Part shown: one piece after another, positions 15,295 through 23,303 of the stretch
How positions within the stretch are numbered: position 1 is the stretch's first letter
Layout of the letters: the number at the start of each line of letters is the position of its first letter
Assembly (NCBI GenBank): GCA_937922785.1
Contig: CALAJQ010000019.1
Span: 24,328 to 88,327 of the forward strand
DNA from: an uncultured Acidimicrobiales bacterium
GTDB taxonomy: Bacteria; Actinomycetota; Acidimicrobiia; Acidimicrobiales; SZUA-35
Length of the DNA: 64,000 nt
Direction: 5' to 3'
Position numbers and translations under genes: made by a program
Notes under the pieces: generated by a model
What the model saw: only the letters and a program-made list of their open reading frames with translations
Told to the model about the DNA's origin: nothing
Database searches by the model: none

Positions 15295-16262
15295 TATCCC
15301 ATGTTTGGAGAGATTCGCCTCGTCTCATCCACTACGTCAGTCGGCTCCCGATCGACACGAATTCCCCGAAACCTTGGGTGTCGAAGCTGGAAGTCTTGCT
15401 CCCACTGGCTAAATCCAACTTCAACCACCATCGTCGGCTTAACAAAGTGAGGCACCTTGTCACGCGGCAGCGGGCCGCTAAAGGGTGAAGCTTCGGCTGG
15501 CACAAAGCCATCCCAGAGCTGCTTTCGGTATGCATCGGTTAAACCCGAGCCGCACCGGCCTGCGAAAATCAAGTCTGCGCCTGTCTTGGTGCGTGCTGGG
15601 TACACACCAAGCAGGACCGATCCGATTTGGCCATCTAGTTTCCCGGTGCCGCCGACCCAGCCGCCAACAACAAACTCCTGGGAATGAACAACTTTCACCT
15701 TTACCCAGCGCTGACTTCGCGTCCCTGGCCGGTAAGGGCTATCGAGTTGTTTAGAGACAAGACCTTCAAGGCCACGCTCGATTGCCAAGTCGAGAAGAGG
15801 TTGGCCGTCGCCCTCTACATGCGGAGGTACTCGCCAGCCCGGCCCGTCGCTAAGGAGCTCTTGTAAAAGCTGGCGCCGCTGGCCATAGCCAAGGTCGGTT
15901 AGGTCGTTGTCGCCAAGGCTCAACAGATCAAACACCACCAAAACAACTGGGTTGGCGTTGACCAATTCTTGACTCGGGCGGCCAACATGAATTCTGTTTT
16001 GCAGACGGCTGAACGAAGGCTGATCGCCTTCAAATACAACAGCTTCAGCGTCAAAGGTTCCGTCGGCGCCGACGTGTGCCCCAAAGTCAGCCAGCTCAGG
16101 AAAGCTGGAGGTGACATCACGGCCCGAGCCTGAATAGAGCCGAAGTTGGCCATTGGTGACAACCACACAAAGCCGCATGCCGTCCCATTTCAATTCATGG
16201 GCCCACTGTTCGCCCGAAGGCAGCCCGCCGATGCTGGGTTTCATCGGTTTGATCCAGCTCAT
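15294..16262 (-). CDS. ATP-dependent DNA ligase (LigC/LigD-ligase type)
   Basis: A 322-residue ligase with nucleotidyltransferase and OB domains only. The adenylated lysine is in ELKWDGMRL (motif I). Later motifs include DAEAVVFEG (III region), FDLLSLG (IIIa), EGLVSKQLDSPY (IV) and RWVKVKVVHSQEF (V). No polymerase or nuclease domain is fused and no Ku gene lies in the window. Such ligases act in end joining or excision repair. ATG at 16262 follows a TAACCT box by 6 bases. It is divergent from the desaturase gene. Confidence 0.92.
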   Translation of the reverse strand: MSWIKPMKPSIGGLPSGEQWAHELKWDGMRLCVVVTNGQLRLYSGSGRDVTSSFPELADFGAHVGADGTFDAEAVVFEGDQPSFSRLQNRIHVGRPSQELVNANPVVLVVFDLLSLGDNDLTDLGYGQRRQLLQELLSDGPGWRVPPHVEGDGQPLLDLAIERGLEGLVSKQLDSPYRPGTRSQRWVKVKVVHSQEFVVGGWVGGTGKLDGQIGSVLLGVYPARTKTGADLIFAGRCGSGLTDAYRKQLWDGFVPAEASPFSGPLPRDKVPHFVKPTMVVEVGFSQWEQDFQLRHPRFRGIRVDREPTDVVDETRRISPNMG

Positions 16263-16268
16263 TTTCCC

Positions 16269-16274
16269 AGGTTA
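16269..16274 (-). promoter_or_regulatory. -10 box of the DNA ligase gene
   Basis: TAACCT on the minus strand ends 6 bases before the ligase ATG, which again suggests a leaderless transcript. Confidence 0.4.
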
Positions 16275-16301
16275 GAAGGTTTTTCGCTGATTATCTGTGT
16301 C

Positions 16302-16324
16302 GCCTACCTACCGGTAGGTAGGCT
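16302..16324 (+). promoter_or_regulatory. Perfect 22-base palindromic operator over the desaturase promoter
   Basis: Bases 16302-16323 are a perfect palindrome with half-site GCCTACCTACC and centre CCGG. Its right end overlaps TAGGCT (16319-16324), a -10-like hexamer placed 6 bases before the desaturase ATG. A repressor dimer bound here would block the start of transcription. The length and symmetry fit TetR-family operators, the usual regulators of fatty-acid genes in actinobacteria; the regulator itself is not identified in the window. Confidence 0.7.
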
Positions 16325-16330
16325 GAACTA

Positions 16331-17269
16331 ATGGTTAGAAAAGAAGATGTTGCTTTCTTGGCCGATCTTGAGTCAGAGGCTGAACGCCTGCTCGAGCGTC
16401 ACCTGTCATCCACCAAGGAGTGGCACCCCCACACTCTAGTTCCGTGGAGCCGTGGCCGAGACTTCGAAGCTGACTACGAATGGGATCCGTCAGAGTCAGA
16501 TGTTTCGCCAGAGGTCCGAAGTGCTCTGTTTGTAAATCTTCTGACCGAAGACAACCTGCCCTATTACTTCAGAGACATCGAGCGAATGTTCGGTGCCGAT
16601 GGCGCCTGGGGAACCTGGGTTCGTCGCTGGACTGCAGAGGAGGGCCGGCACGCAACTGTGATTCGCGAGTACTTAACAATTACACGAGCAATCGACCCTG
16701 TGGCCCTGGAGCGGGGGCGTATGGCGCAGATGTCTGGTGGTGTGGTCCCGGAACCTCCGACTGCTGCTGACGGCATGTGCTATGTAGCTCTTCAAGAGTT
16801 GGCCACTCGAATTTCTCACCGCAACACTGGCAAGGCAATTGCTGACCGTGCCGGTTATGACATCATGCGCCAGGTCGCAATTGATGAGAACCACCACTTC
16901 TTGTTCTATCGAGACATTGCTAAGGCCGGTTTTGATCGAGACCCGTCGGAGATGGTACTGGCTCTTGAGCGTCAGGTTATTGGGTTTGCAATGCCTGGTG
17001 AGGGAATCCCCGACTTCGAAGCCCACTCGAAGGTCATTGCTAGTGCTGGCATCTACGACATGATCTCCCACTACGAGAACATCATCATGCCGGTGGTCAT
17101 GCGAGATTGGAATCTGCCCGGTCTAGAGGGACTATCCGGCGAGGCCGAAGATGCCCGAGAGCGCCTGATCGCCTACATCAACAAGGTCGGGCGCATTTCT
17201 GATCGCCTCAAGACCCGGCGTGAGGCGGCCGCAGCAAAGGCCGCCGAATCTGAGCCAGCGCCGGCCTAG
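16331..17269 (+). CDS. Acyl-ACP desaturase (ferritin-like diiron)
   Basis: A 312-residue soluble diiron enzyme that introduces a cis double bond into acyl-ACP. Iron ligands are in the two ExxH-type motifs TAEEGRHATV and VAIDENHHFLFYRDI, with further glutamates in LLTEDNLPYYF and LQELATRISH. Length and motif order match mycobacterial DesA proteins. The last 25 residues are Ala/Glu/Lys-rich and probably disordered. It is controlled by a strong palindrome at -9 and probably leaderless. It would set membrane fluidity, together with the thioesterase at 13201. Confidence 0.9.
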   Translation: MVRKEDVAFLADLESEAERLLERHLSSTKEWHPHTLVPWSRGRDFEADYEWDPSESDVSPEVRSALFVNLLTEDNLPYYFRDIERMFGADGAWGTWVRRWTAEEGRHATVIREYLTITRAIDPVALERGRMAQMSGGVVPEPPTAADGMCYVALQELATRISHRNTGKAIADRAGYDIMRQVAIDENHHFLFYRDIAKAGFDRDPSEMVLALERQVIGFAMPGEGIPDFEAHSKVIASAGIYDMISHYENIIMPVVMRDWNLPGLEGLSGEAEDARERLIAYINKVGRISDRLKTRREAAAAKAAESEPAPA

Positions 17270-17281
17270 CAAGCTCCAAAC

Positions 17282-18142
17282 CTAGTTCTCAAATAGTCGA
17301 AGCTCGAACATCTCAGGCCAAAGCTTGCCGGTCACAAAAAACGTGCCAGTCTCTGGCCTGTAAGCGATGCCGTTCAGAACATCGTCTCGGTCGTCGTTGT
17401 TTCTGAGGTCATCAGGTTCGAGGTCGTCTAGATTGACCCAGGCCTCCACTTCGCCCGAATCGGGGTTGATCGCAACTATGTGGTTCTGTTGAAACACGTT
17501 CGCCCAGATCTGATTGCCAACACATTCAAGCTCGTTGAACTGGCCAAGTAGTTCAGGGCGATCCGAAGTGACCGGGACTCTCCTTATGGCTGAGAAATCG
17601 GCGGGGTCTCGAAACGCAAGTTCCTGGGATCCGTCAGACATCGCCAATTCGTTACCCGTCCAGCAAAGGCCCCATCCCTGACCGCTGTATGAAGCGGTTC
17701 TAGTTTCTGCTAGCGATTCCGCATCAGAGACAATCAGGGTCTCGGCAAGCCAAGTGAGCTGGAACAGCTCCTCTCCCACTTGAGTGACGCCTTCGCCAAA
17801 CTGATCTCGCTCGAGAGGCACAAACGCCAGATGCTCACCAGATTCGAGATCAACAATTGCTCGTCCCGACTGGCGTCTCAGCCCGAGACTCTCGACAAGC
17901 TGACCATTGTCCAAGAACTCCAGTCCTTGTGTGAAGGAAGTGGTCAGGTGGGGATAGACCCCGACGATCTCAAAAGCGAGCTCGCCGGTGAGGTCTGGCG
18001 GCACCGGTATCGCAGGTTGTGCCGTTGTCGCTTCTAGTGTCGATGTTGGCGACTGTGCCGTCGTCGCCAGTGGTGCAGGGTCGGTGGAACAAGCCGAGGC
18101 CGCAAAAACTAGAACCAATAGCCGTAACGGCACGCGGGGCAT
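17282..18142 (-). CDS. Glutaminyl-peptide cyclotransferase lipoprotein (Glu_cyclase_2 family)
   Basis: A secreted beta-propeller enzyme of 286 residues that would convert N-terminal glutamine to pyroglutamate. The lipobox FAASAC and a Thr/Ser/Pro-rich linker precede the catalytic fold. Family features: TTSFTQGLEF, SGQGWGLCW, FNELECVGNQIWANV and DVLNGIAYRPETGTFFVTGK. The start ATG at 18142 has TAACTT 6 bases upstream; a GTG two codons earlier is the alternative. A paralogue lies at 19248-20189. Confidence 0.87.
   Translation of the reverse strand: MPRVPLRLLVLVFAASACSTDPAPLATTAQSPTSTLEATTAQPAIPVPPDLTGELAFEIVGVYPHLTTSFTQGLEFLDNGQLVESLGLRRQSGRAIVDLESGEHLAFVPLERDQFGEGVTQVGEELFQLTWLAETLIVSDAESLAETRTASYSGQGWGLCWTGNELAMSDGSQELAFRDPADFSAIRRVPVTSDRPELLGQFNELECVGNQIWANVFQQNHIVAINPDSGEVEAWVNLDDLEPDDLRNNDDRDDVLNGIAYRPETGTFFVTGKLWPEMFELRLFEN
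18049..18054 (-). other. No separate feature; Thr-rich linker codons of the cyclotransferase
   Basis: These bases code for part of the low-complexity Thr/Ala linker behind the lipid anchor of the cyclotransferase. They are listed only to mark the domain border between anchor-linker and propeller. The linker is needed to reach across the cell wall in a lipoprotein of this kind. Confidence 0.15.
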
Positions 18143-18148
18143 CGGCAC

Positions 18149-18154
18149 AAGTTA
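18149..18154 (-). promoter_or_regulatory. -10 box of the cyclotransferase gene
   Basis: TAACTT on the minus strand ends 6 bases before ATG 18142; the precise hexamer is at 18149-18154 in plus coordinates. No ribosome site lies between. Confidence 0.35.
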
Positions 18155-18225
18155 GCGCCGGTTTTTGGTCCAGCAGAGCCAGCCTGGCTATGGCCTCTTA
18201 GGCAGGTCGTGGTTTACTGGAGCCC

Positions 18226-19236
18226 ATGACTACCGGCCTTGCTCGAAAGCTTCCGCTATCAGTTCTTGACCTTGCGCCGGTCTATGAGGGCAACTCCAGC
18301 ACCGAGGCCTTAAAGGCAACCACGGCACTCGCGAAGAGGGCCGATGAGTTGGGGTTTGAGAGGTTTTGGGTGGCCGAGCACCACAACATGAGCTCGGTTG
18401 CAAGCACCGAACCCGCAGTTCTCATGGCTCACCTCGCAGCCAACACGGATCGAATTCGTGTGGGCTCTGGGGGCGTTATGTTGCCCAACCACGCGCCTTT
18501 GGTGATTGCCGAACAGTTCGCAATGCTTGAAGCGCTGTATCCCAACCGAGTTGATCTTGGAATTGGGCGTGCTCCGGGCACTGATCGGATGACGGCGGCT
18601 GCGCTTCGCCGCAACACCGATGGTTCAGAAGAAGACGAATTCCCAAGCAACGTCATAGATGTTCTTGGTCTCTTGGGGGATCCGCGACGCGACAGCGGAC
18701 TTCATGTGCAGTTTTCTGCAACCCCTGCTGCGACATCTTCGCCGCAGGTCTTGCTGCTGGGCTCTAGCGGGTTCAGTGCCCAGCTTGCTGGGATCTTGGG
18801 CTTGAGTTTTGCTTACGCTCACCATTTCGACATGGGCGGTCACACCAATTCAGCTGCGGACATCTACCGCCGTCACTTTGAACCGTCACCAGTGCTAGAT
18901 GAACCCAACATGATTGTGACCGCTGTTGCCTTGGCTGCAGATTCCGCAGATGAGGCTGAGTATCTTTCAAGTTCGCACCGGCTACGCAAGTACGGCATGC
19001 GAATGGGCCGACGTTATGGCCTGCTACCGCCCGATGAAGCACTAGCGCACCCGGACTACGCCCAGGCCCTTCAAATGCCGTCCAACTCCCATATGGGGAC
19101 CGGTGACGAGGTGGTGGCCGGTTTGGCCCAGCTTGGGTCTGAGACTGGTGCAACCGAACTAATGGTGACGATTCCGGTGACCGATTCAGCCCAGCGGGTG
19201 AGAAGCCTAGAGCTGTTGGCCAAGGCCTGGTTCTAG
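18226..19236 (+). CDS. LLM-class (luciferase-like) flavin-dependent monooxygenase
   Basis: A 336-residue TIM-barrel oxidoreductase of the bacterial luciferase family using FMN or F420. Visible features are PLSVLDLAPVYEG, RFWVAEHHNM (the substrate and flavin pocket), VGSGGVMLPNHAPLVIAEQFAMLEAL split over the second strand, and DLGIGRAPGTD. The single-component MsnO8-like subgroup is the closest that I recognise; the substrate cannot be told. It stands alone between two cyclotransferase genes on the other strand. GGAG lies 4-7 bases before the ATG. Confidence 0.88.
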   Translation: MTTGLARKLPLSVLDLAPVYEGNSSTEALKATTALAKRADELGFERFWVAEHHNMSSVASTEPAVLMAHLAANTDRIRVGSGGVMLPNHAPLVIAEQFAMLEALYPNRVDLGIGRAPGTDRMTAAALRRNTDGSEEDEFPSNVIDVLGLLGDPRRDSGLHVQFSATPAATSSPQVLLLGSSGFSAQLAGILGLSFAYAHHFDMGGHTNSAADIYRRHFEPSPVLDEPNMIVTAVALAADSADEAEYLSSSHRLRKYGMRMGRRYGLLPPDEALAHPDYAQALQMPSNSHMGTGDEVVAGLAQLGSETGATELMVTIPVTDSAQRVRSLELLAKAWF

Positions 19237-19247
19237 CAGGCCTGGTT

Positions 19248-20189
19248 TTAGGTGGGGAAGGCTATGGAGATTTCGTAGAACGCTCCCCATTGTCGTCCCG
19301 CGACGTAAAAAGTCTCGGTGCTTGGGTTGAAGGCAATTGCGCTGAGTGCATCGTCGGGGCCAGCAGTGCTTGGGATCAGGTCCGTAACGTCCACAAGGCC
19401 AGCTAGCTCGCCTGACTCAACCTCAATTGCGACCAAGGTGTTTGTGTCGCCGACTATTGCCCAGATCCACTCTTTGGCGCACTCTAGTGCTCTCAGATTC
19501 GTTAGCTCGGGAGGAGATGGCTGTGGGGAGACGATGGCCAAGGTCACTGGATTGCGACGCACCAGGGTCTCGGTGTTGTCGCTCATCACGACCGTTTCGC
19601 CGTCTAGACAGATTCCCCACCCCTCACCGTCATATTGGATCTGGCCAATCTCGTTGAGGTTCTCAACGTCGAAGGTGGTGGCGATACCTTCTCGGCCCGA
19701 GAGCTGGATTCCCACATCACCCGCAATCGTCAGGTCGGTTCCGAACAGCTCTGGAACTAAGAATTTCTCTTGAGAGGTTTGGGCTGACACCGGGCTTAAG
19801 AAACGCCGCTCGCTGCTTCCGTATGCGCCAGTGCTTTCGATCAGGGCGGGGCCCTCCCAGGCCAGACCCTGAGTCTGGGCGGCGAAGTCATGCGGAAGAA
19901 TCTGGATGACGGAGGCTTCAAGTGTGCTTTCGCCCTCCAGAACCGCGCCAACCTGGATTTCGACAGGAGCTTCGGTTGGCTGTGTAGTTGGCTCGGTAGT
20001 CGGATCGTCGGGCGCCGGAGTTGTAGTTTCGGACTCCGGGTCCGGCGTCACTGTTGTTACTTCGTCATCAACTGTCGTCGACGCAGCGGTGGTATCCGAA
20101 CCATCACTGGGAGACGTTGAATCAGAGTTGCTGTTGGTGCACGCACTCAGCATCAGCAGTGTGCCAACTAGTCCCGCCCGGAGTTTCAT
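19248..20189 (-). CDS. Glutaminyl-peptide cyclotransferase-like lipoprotein, second copy
   Basis: A 313-residue paralogue of the protein at 17282-18142. Lipobox LMLSAC is followed by a linker of about 60 residues made almost wholly of Thr, Ser, Pro, Glu and Asp. The propeller repeats the family order: AAQTQGLAWEGPALIEST, YDGEGWGICLDG, LRALECAKEWIWAIV and DALSAIAFNPSTETFYVAGRQW. The FTQGL motif is altered to AQTQGL. It lies 12 bases downstream of the gene at 20202 and is probably co-transcribed with it. A different peptide substrate or a non-enzymatic role is possible. Confidence 0.78.
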   Translation of the reverse strand: MKLRAGLVGTLLMLSACTNSNSDSTSPSDGSDTTAASTTVDDEVTTVTPDPESETTTPAPDDPTTEPTTQPTEAPVEIQVGAVLEGESTLEASVIQILPHDFAAQTQGLAWEGPALIESTGAYGSSERRFLSPVSAQTSQEKFLVPELFGTDLTIAGDVGIQLSGREGIATTFDVENLNEIGQIQYDGEGWGICLDGETVVMSDNTETLVRRNPVTLAIVSPQPSPPELTNLRALECAKEWIWAIVGDTNTLVAIEVESGELAGLVDVTDLIPSTAGPDDALSAIAFNPSTETFYVAGRQWGAFYEISIAFPT

Positions 20190-20201
20190 TTTCTCAAACC
20201 C

Positions 20202-20597
20202 TTAGCCGAGGATGCGAGTTTTAGCCGCACGGCTGCGCTCGAGAAGAGCCTCAGGGATCCCAAAGTTGTTTCCACCGCCGCCACCGCCGCCATCGCCGGC
20301 CGCTTCAACCGCTGGGGTGTCTGCTGCTGTTAGCGCCGCCTCTGCAGCGGCTGCCTCTGCCACCTTGGCTTCAGTCCACTGAGACAACATTGCCGGACGT
20401 ACAAGATCGTCGTGGTCGATTGAACCAACCATCTGACCATCGTTGAATTGCACCCAGTAGCGAGACCAGTTGGTCAAACCGTTTGCGAGCTTGACCTTGC
20501 CGACGGCACCTTCGGGAATAGGACCGAGGCTTCGAGTCGTAATGACCTTCTCGTTCTTGCGAAACGGAGTATCGAGTTCAAGAACTTTCTTGGCCAT
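20202..20597 (-). CDS. Small basic SH3-like protein with C-terminal IPEALLERSRAAK motif
   Basis: A 131-residue protein of unknown function. Residues 10-75 (VITTRSLGPIPEGAVGKV, then YWVQFNDGQMVGSIDHDDLV) look like a small SH3-like or KOW-like beta barrel. An Ala-rich helix and a glycine run follow. The last 18 residues are IPEALLERSRAAKTRILG. That motif recurs at the N-termini of the cytochrome c at 36792 (IPEHLLKRSRAAK) and, twice, of the cytochrome b C-terminal subunit at 39634. AGGAGAG lies 11 bases before the ATG. It probably forms an operon with the second cyclotransferase gene. Confidence 0.7.
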   Translation of the reverse strand: MAKKVLELDTPFRKNEKVITTRSLGPIPEGAVGKVKLANGLTNWSRYWVQFNDGQMVGSIDHDDLVRPAMLSQWTEAKVAEAAAAEAALTAADTPAVEAAGDGGGGGGGNNFGIPEALLERSRAAKTRILG

Positions 20598-20614
20598 TGG
20601 CGAGTGTCTCTCCT

Positions 20615-20653
20615 GTTTGGCTACCGCGCTGCCCGGTTTGGCTACTGCGCTGC
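20615..20653. repeat. Two 18-base direct repeats, period 21
   Basis: GTTTGGCTACCGCGCTGC (20615-20632) and GTTTGGCTACTGCGCTGC (20636-20653) differ at one base and are spaced by exactly two helical turns. They lie between tRNA-Lys and the gene starting at 20597, in its promoter region, and may be tandem operator sites. Confidence 0.6.
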
Positions 20654-20687
20654 GATGTTGTCTGGCAGTAAAGCTTGCCAGAGTTTG

Positions 20688-20763
20688 TGCCCCCGGTGGG
20701 ATTCGAACCCACGAATCTTCGGATTAAAAGTCCGCTGCCTTAACCAGACTTGGCTACGGAGGC
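20688..20763 (-). tRNA. tRNA-Lys (anticodon UUU)
   Basis: A 76-base cloverleaf on the minus strand: acceptor GCCTCCG pairs with CGGGGGC (one G-U), D-arm GCC/GGC, anticodon loop CTTTTAA with anticodon TTT, T-arm GTGGG-TTCGAAT-CCCAC, discriminator A. The first pair of the anticodon stem (G27-A43) is mismatched. CCA is not encoded. The first base of the tRNA is at 20763. Confidence 0.93.
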
Positions 20764-20820
20764 ACCGATTAGGTTACAAGGTGCGCACGAGATAGGGCTC
20801 GGTAATGCGAAGATGGTTCA

Positions 20821-21918
20821 GTGCCTTCATTTTGGTCTCTTCCCAAAGCCATCGGTGTAACTGGCCTCCTGCTTGTTGGGGGATGTGCTCCGGTTGGAGA
20901 TCCCGAGATCGGATCGCCACCCGCGACAGCGGCCGAAACTGCAGAAACGATCCCCGATGATGGAACGAGCCAGAACGGATCAACCGCTACAACCATTGCG
21001 CAGTTGCCGCCCGCACGACCTCTCGGTTTTGTGCCTTCGCTAGTGGTAGCAACTGATGCTGGGGTGGTTCTCATCCCTGATGGCGAGCCCCCTCGACTGT
21101 TGGACCTTGCCCCGCCGACTCCCTTAGCGGAACCAGACGAGGAACCTGACCCCGAGGCAGAACCCGAGTTAGATCTCGGAGCACCCCGATTGGTCATTGA
21201 TGATTTCTTCCGCGGAGTAGTTGTCCAGTTCGAGTCAGGGACCGTGCAGTGGTTTCAGGCTGAAGGTGGCGATGCGCGCACCATCAACCTGAACAACGGT
21301 CGCCTGCTGGATGTGGGTTTCTTTGACGGAACTACTGAAGCAATCGTTGCCGTCGGCACACAAATCGATCGCGTTCGCCTCGTCGACACTCAACGCCTGC
21401 CTTTGCTGACCATGAGAACTGGCGACCAACTGCTGGACCTATCTGCCGGCGGGGGCCTCTACGCAGGTGCCATTGCTAACGACGAGTGTGGTCAGTTGTT
21501 GTTCGTGAACGGGGTGGGTGAAGAAGTCTTGGTAGCCCGACCGACAGTACCGACGTGCCAAAGCGTGCGACGACCTTTGTATGGCTCTGTTGCTCTAAGC
21601 GAAGACGGAGGCGCTGTTGCTTACACCGAAGTCTCCTATCGAGCCGATGGCGTCGAGGCCCAGACCAAGCTGGTTGTAGTTGATCTTGCCGCGGGTGCGG
21701 TTGCACTTTCCAAGATTGTGGGCGAGTCCGGAGACAGAATCACCGGCCTCAGCTTTGATGGTCAGCGGGTGGCCATGATGCGTGAAGCTGCAAACGCAGA
21801 GATCGAAGTGCTGATTGTTAGTGATGCTGAAACCATCACCCCTGATCTCACCGCGTTCGGCCAGCCCGTGGCGGCTACATGGGCTCGTATCCCGGTCGCT
21901 GTGGGATCAGTCGAATAG
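20821..21918 (+). CDS. Secreted lipoprotein, probable beta-propeller, unknown function
   Basis: A 365-residue protein with a type II signal peptide (lipobox LLVGGC near residue 22), a Thr/Pro/Glu-rich linker to about 60, and an acidic stretch with DEEPDPEAEPELDLG. The rest is made of short repeated strands ending in D-G or D-A turns (DAGVVLIPDGEP, SEDGGAVAYTEVS, SFDGQRVAMMREA), as in WD40/TolB-like propellers. I do not recognise a catalytic motif. GTG is the start used; no good ribosome site is seen. Confidence 0.7.
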   Translation: MPSFWSLPKAIGVTGLLLVGGCAPVGDPEIGSPPATAAETAETIPDDGTSQNGSTATTIAQLPPARPLGFVPSLVVATDAGVVLIPDGEPPRLLDLAPPTPLAEPDEEPDPEAEPELDLGAPRLVIDDFFRGVVVQFESGTVQWFQAEGGDARTINLNNGRLLDVGFFDGTTEAIVAVGTQIDRVRLVDTQRLPLLTMRTGDQLLDLSAGGGLYAGAIANDECGQLLFVNGVGEEVLVARPTVPTCQSVRRPLYGSVALSEDGGAVAYTEVSYRADGVEAQTKLVVVDLAAGAVALSKIVGESGDRITGLSFDGQRVAMMREAANAEIEVLIVSDAETITPDLTAFGQPVAATWARIPVAVGSVE

Positions 21919-21934
21919 AAGTACCATCGCCCAG

Positions 21935-22090
21935 GTGTTTCTAGATCGACTCGAACAGCCAGAACAAGACGCCCTAAGCGACTCCGGCCAAAGTGCCAGC
22001 TCTCAGGCTTTGCCGACGATGGCTGATCTTGATGCCCTAACAGCCGAGCTAGACGTCATCGACGCAACGCTGGCCGACCTTCAAGACTGA
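21935..22090 (+). CDS. Possible small acidic protein (51 residues)
   Basis: A frame from GTG 21935 to 22090 encodes an acidic, helical peptide ending MADLDALTAELDVIDATLADLQD. The heptad-like Leu/Asp pattern recalls the helix before the zinc finger of DksA/TraR proteins, but no cysteines follow. The ribosome site is weak (AGAAG 15 bases upstream). It could be a real small gene after the lipoprotein or chance; an ATG at 22018 would give only 23 residues. Confidence 0.35.
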   Translation: MFLDRLEQPEQDALSDSGQSASSQALPTMADLDALTAELDVIDATLADLQD

Positions 22091-22108
22091 GGCGACTTAG
22101 AGGCAAAA

Positions 22109-22642
22109 TCAGCGGCCCTCGGCCTCAACCGAGGCCATCGCGATTAGGTAGCCGCGCGCTCTCTCGGTCTTGGTGTACTGATTGACCAGCGCCCAGAAAT
22201 CGTCGTTGTGCCCGGGCTCAGTGAGATGAGCAAGTTCGTGCACGATCACGTAGTCAATGACCCAGTCCGGGTACCTAACAAGAGCATCAGAAAGCCGAAT
22301 CGTGCCGTCGTCGGGGGTGCAGGAACCCCAGCGCTGGTTTTGGTTCGAAACCCATCGAATCGAGTTCGGAGTTTCAAGTCCGTAGCGCTTGGCAAGCTTT
22401 GCCGCTCTAGCCACCAAATCGATCCGGGACGCTCCATATTTTGTTTCGAACTTCTCGGTGAAGTAGGTGACGACCTCGGCCTCTTCGGCGGCTGTCATAT
22501 GACCCGGAATCCGGATTCGAATCTCCCGGCCGACAAGGACGGCTTCGGATGATTTCTTTCGCTTGTTAGAGCGGACGACAACAACTTCAAACTCTGAAGT
22601 GGCCTGGTCGTCAAAAAGCGTGCGTTGCAAAGCAGTGGTCAT
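22109..22642 (-). CDS. YgjP-like zinc metallopeptidase (DUF45/SprT-like)
   Basis: A 177-residue protein with the zinc-site HELAH in YVIVHELAHLTEPGHNDDFW, where the third ligand is the later histidine of GHNDDFW, and the family region QRWGSCTPDDGTIRLSDAL just before it. YgjP-like proteins are minimal zincins; substrates are largely unknown and a link to metal-dependent hydrolysis in cytoplasmic repair has been proposed for relatives. The N-terminus contains a basic RSNKRKKS stretch. It lies 27 bases downstream of the phosphatase gene on the same strand. Confidence 0.88.
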   Translation of the reverse strand: MTTALQRTLFDDQATSEFEVVVVRSNKRKKSSEAVLVGREIRIRIPGHMTAAEEAEVVTYFTEKFETKYGASRIDLVARAAKLAKRYGLETPNSIRWVSNQNQRWGSCTPDDGTIRLSDALVRYPDWVIDYVIVHELAHLTEPGHNDDFWALVNQYTKTERARGYLIAMASVEAEGR

Positions 22643-22669
22643 AGGCGGAACTGGATGATAGTCAGGCTG

Positions 22670-23269
22670 CTACACGCGAAGGTGGTGGCCTCCGGTTGAT
22701 AAGTCATCGGGCAACAAGGCCAGCGGCTCCACTGCCTTGAAGCCAGCCCCGTCGTGGCTGATCACCCAGCCAGCCAAGTTCGGGATTCGAACTGCGTCCG
22801 CCCCGATGAAACTGGCGAAGGTGCCTATCACGCCTCCGTGGCTTGCAACTAGAACATCAGAGCCTTCAAAGTTCTCGACGATCTCCAGCATTGCCTCGGT
22901 CACTCTTTCCAGTAACGATTCGTCGCCTTCATAACTAGGCGGCCGTCGGTCCTGATCTAGGTAGCCCGGAAATTGCTCCTCGATTTCTTCTTTCGTCAGC
23001 CCGGACCACTCGCCAGCGCCGCGCTCGACAAGTCCGTCATGGGTCACCACGGGCTCGATGCCCGCAGCTTCGGCGAGGATCGAAGCGGTCTCAAGTGCTC
23101 GAATCTGTGGTGAAGATACAACCACGTGAATCTGCCCGATCCGCTTGCTTGCTGTTCGGGCTTGCTTGCGCCCAAGATCTGTCAGCGGTGGATCGGCCTG
23201 GCCTTGCCATCGCCCTTGTGCATTCCAGGTGGATTGTCCGTGGCGCACCAACATCAGCTTCGTAATCAC
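22670..23269 (-). CDS. Histidine phosphatase family protein (phosphoglycerate mutase-like)
   Basis: A 199-residue protein with the catalytic RHGQSTWN motif (phosphohistidine at His10), the acid/base region GAGEWSGLTKEEI, and the second catalytic histidine in VASHGGVIGTF. It matches the GpmB/CobC-type broad phosphatases rather than glycolytic mutase. In mycobacteria a phosphoglycerate mutase gene sits near mshA and ybjN, as here, though that is a different subfamily. GTG at 23269 has TATCGT 8 bases upstream on its strand. Confidence 0.9.
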   Translation of the reverse strand: MITKLMLVRHGQSTWNAQGRWQGQADPPLTDLGRKQARTASKRIGQIHVVVSSPQIRALETASILAEAAGIEPVVTHDGLVERGAGEWSGLTKEEIEEQFPGYLDQDRRPPSYEGDESLLERVTEAMLEIVENFEGSDVLVASHGGVIGTFASFIGADAVRIPNLAGWVISHDGAGFKAVEPLALLPDDLSTGGHHLRV

Positions 23270-23303
23270 AGTTGACGACGATACAGGACGGGGTCGGTCG
23301 CTC

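Noticed and set aside
18049..18054. Stand-alone element in the cyclotransferase linker
   Set aside because: It is only low-complexity coding sequence of the lipoprotein linker; the low-confidence entry carries no independent function.
21935..22090. DksA/TraR zinc-finger protein
   Set aside because: The helix looks similar, but no CxxC pair follows in any frame, so only a small ORF was listed.
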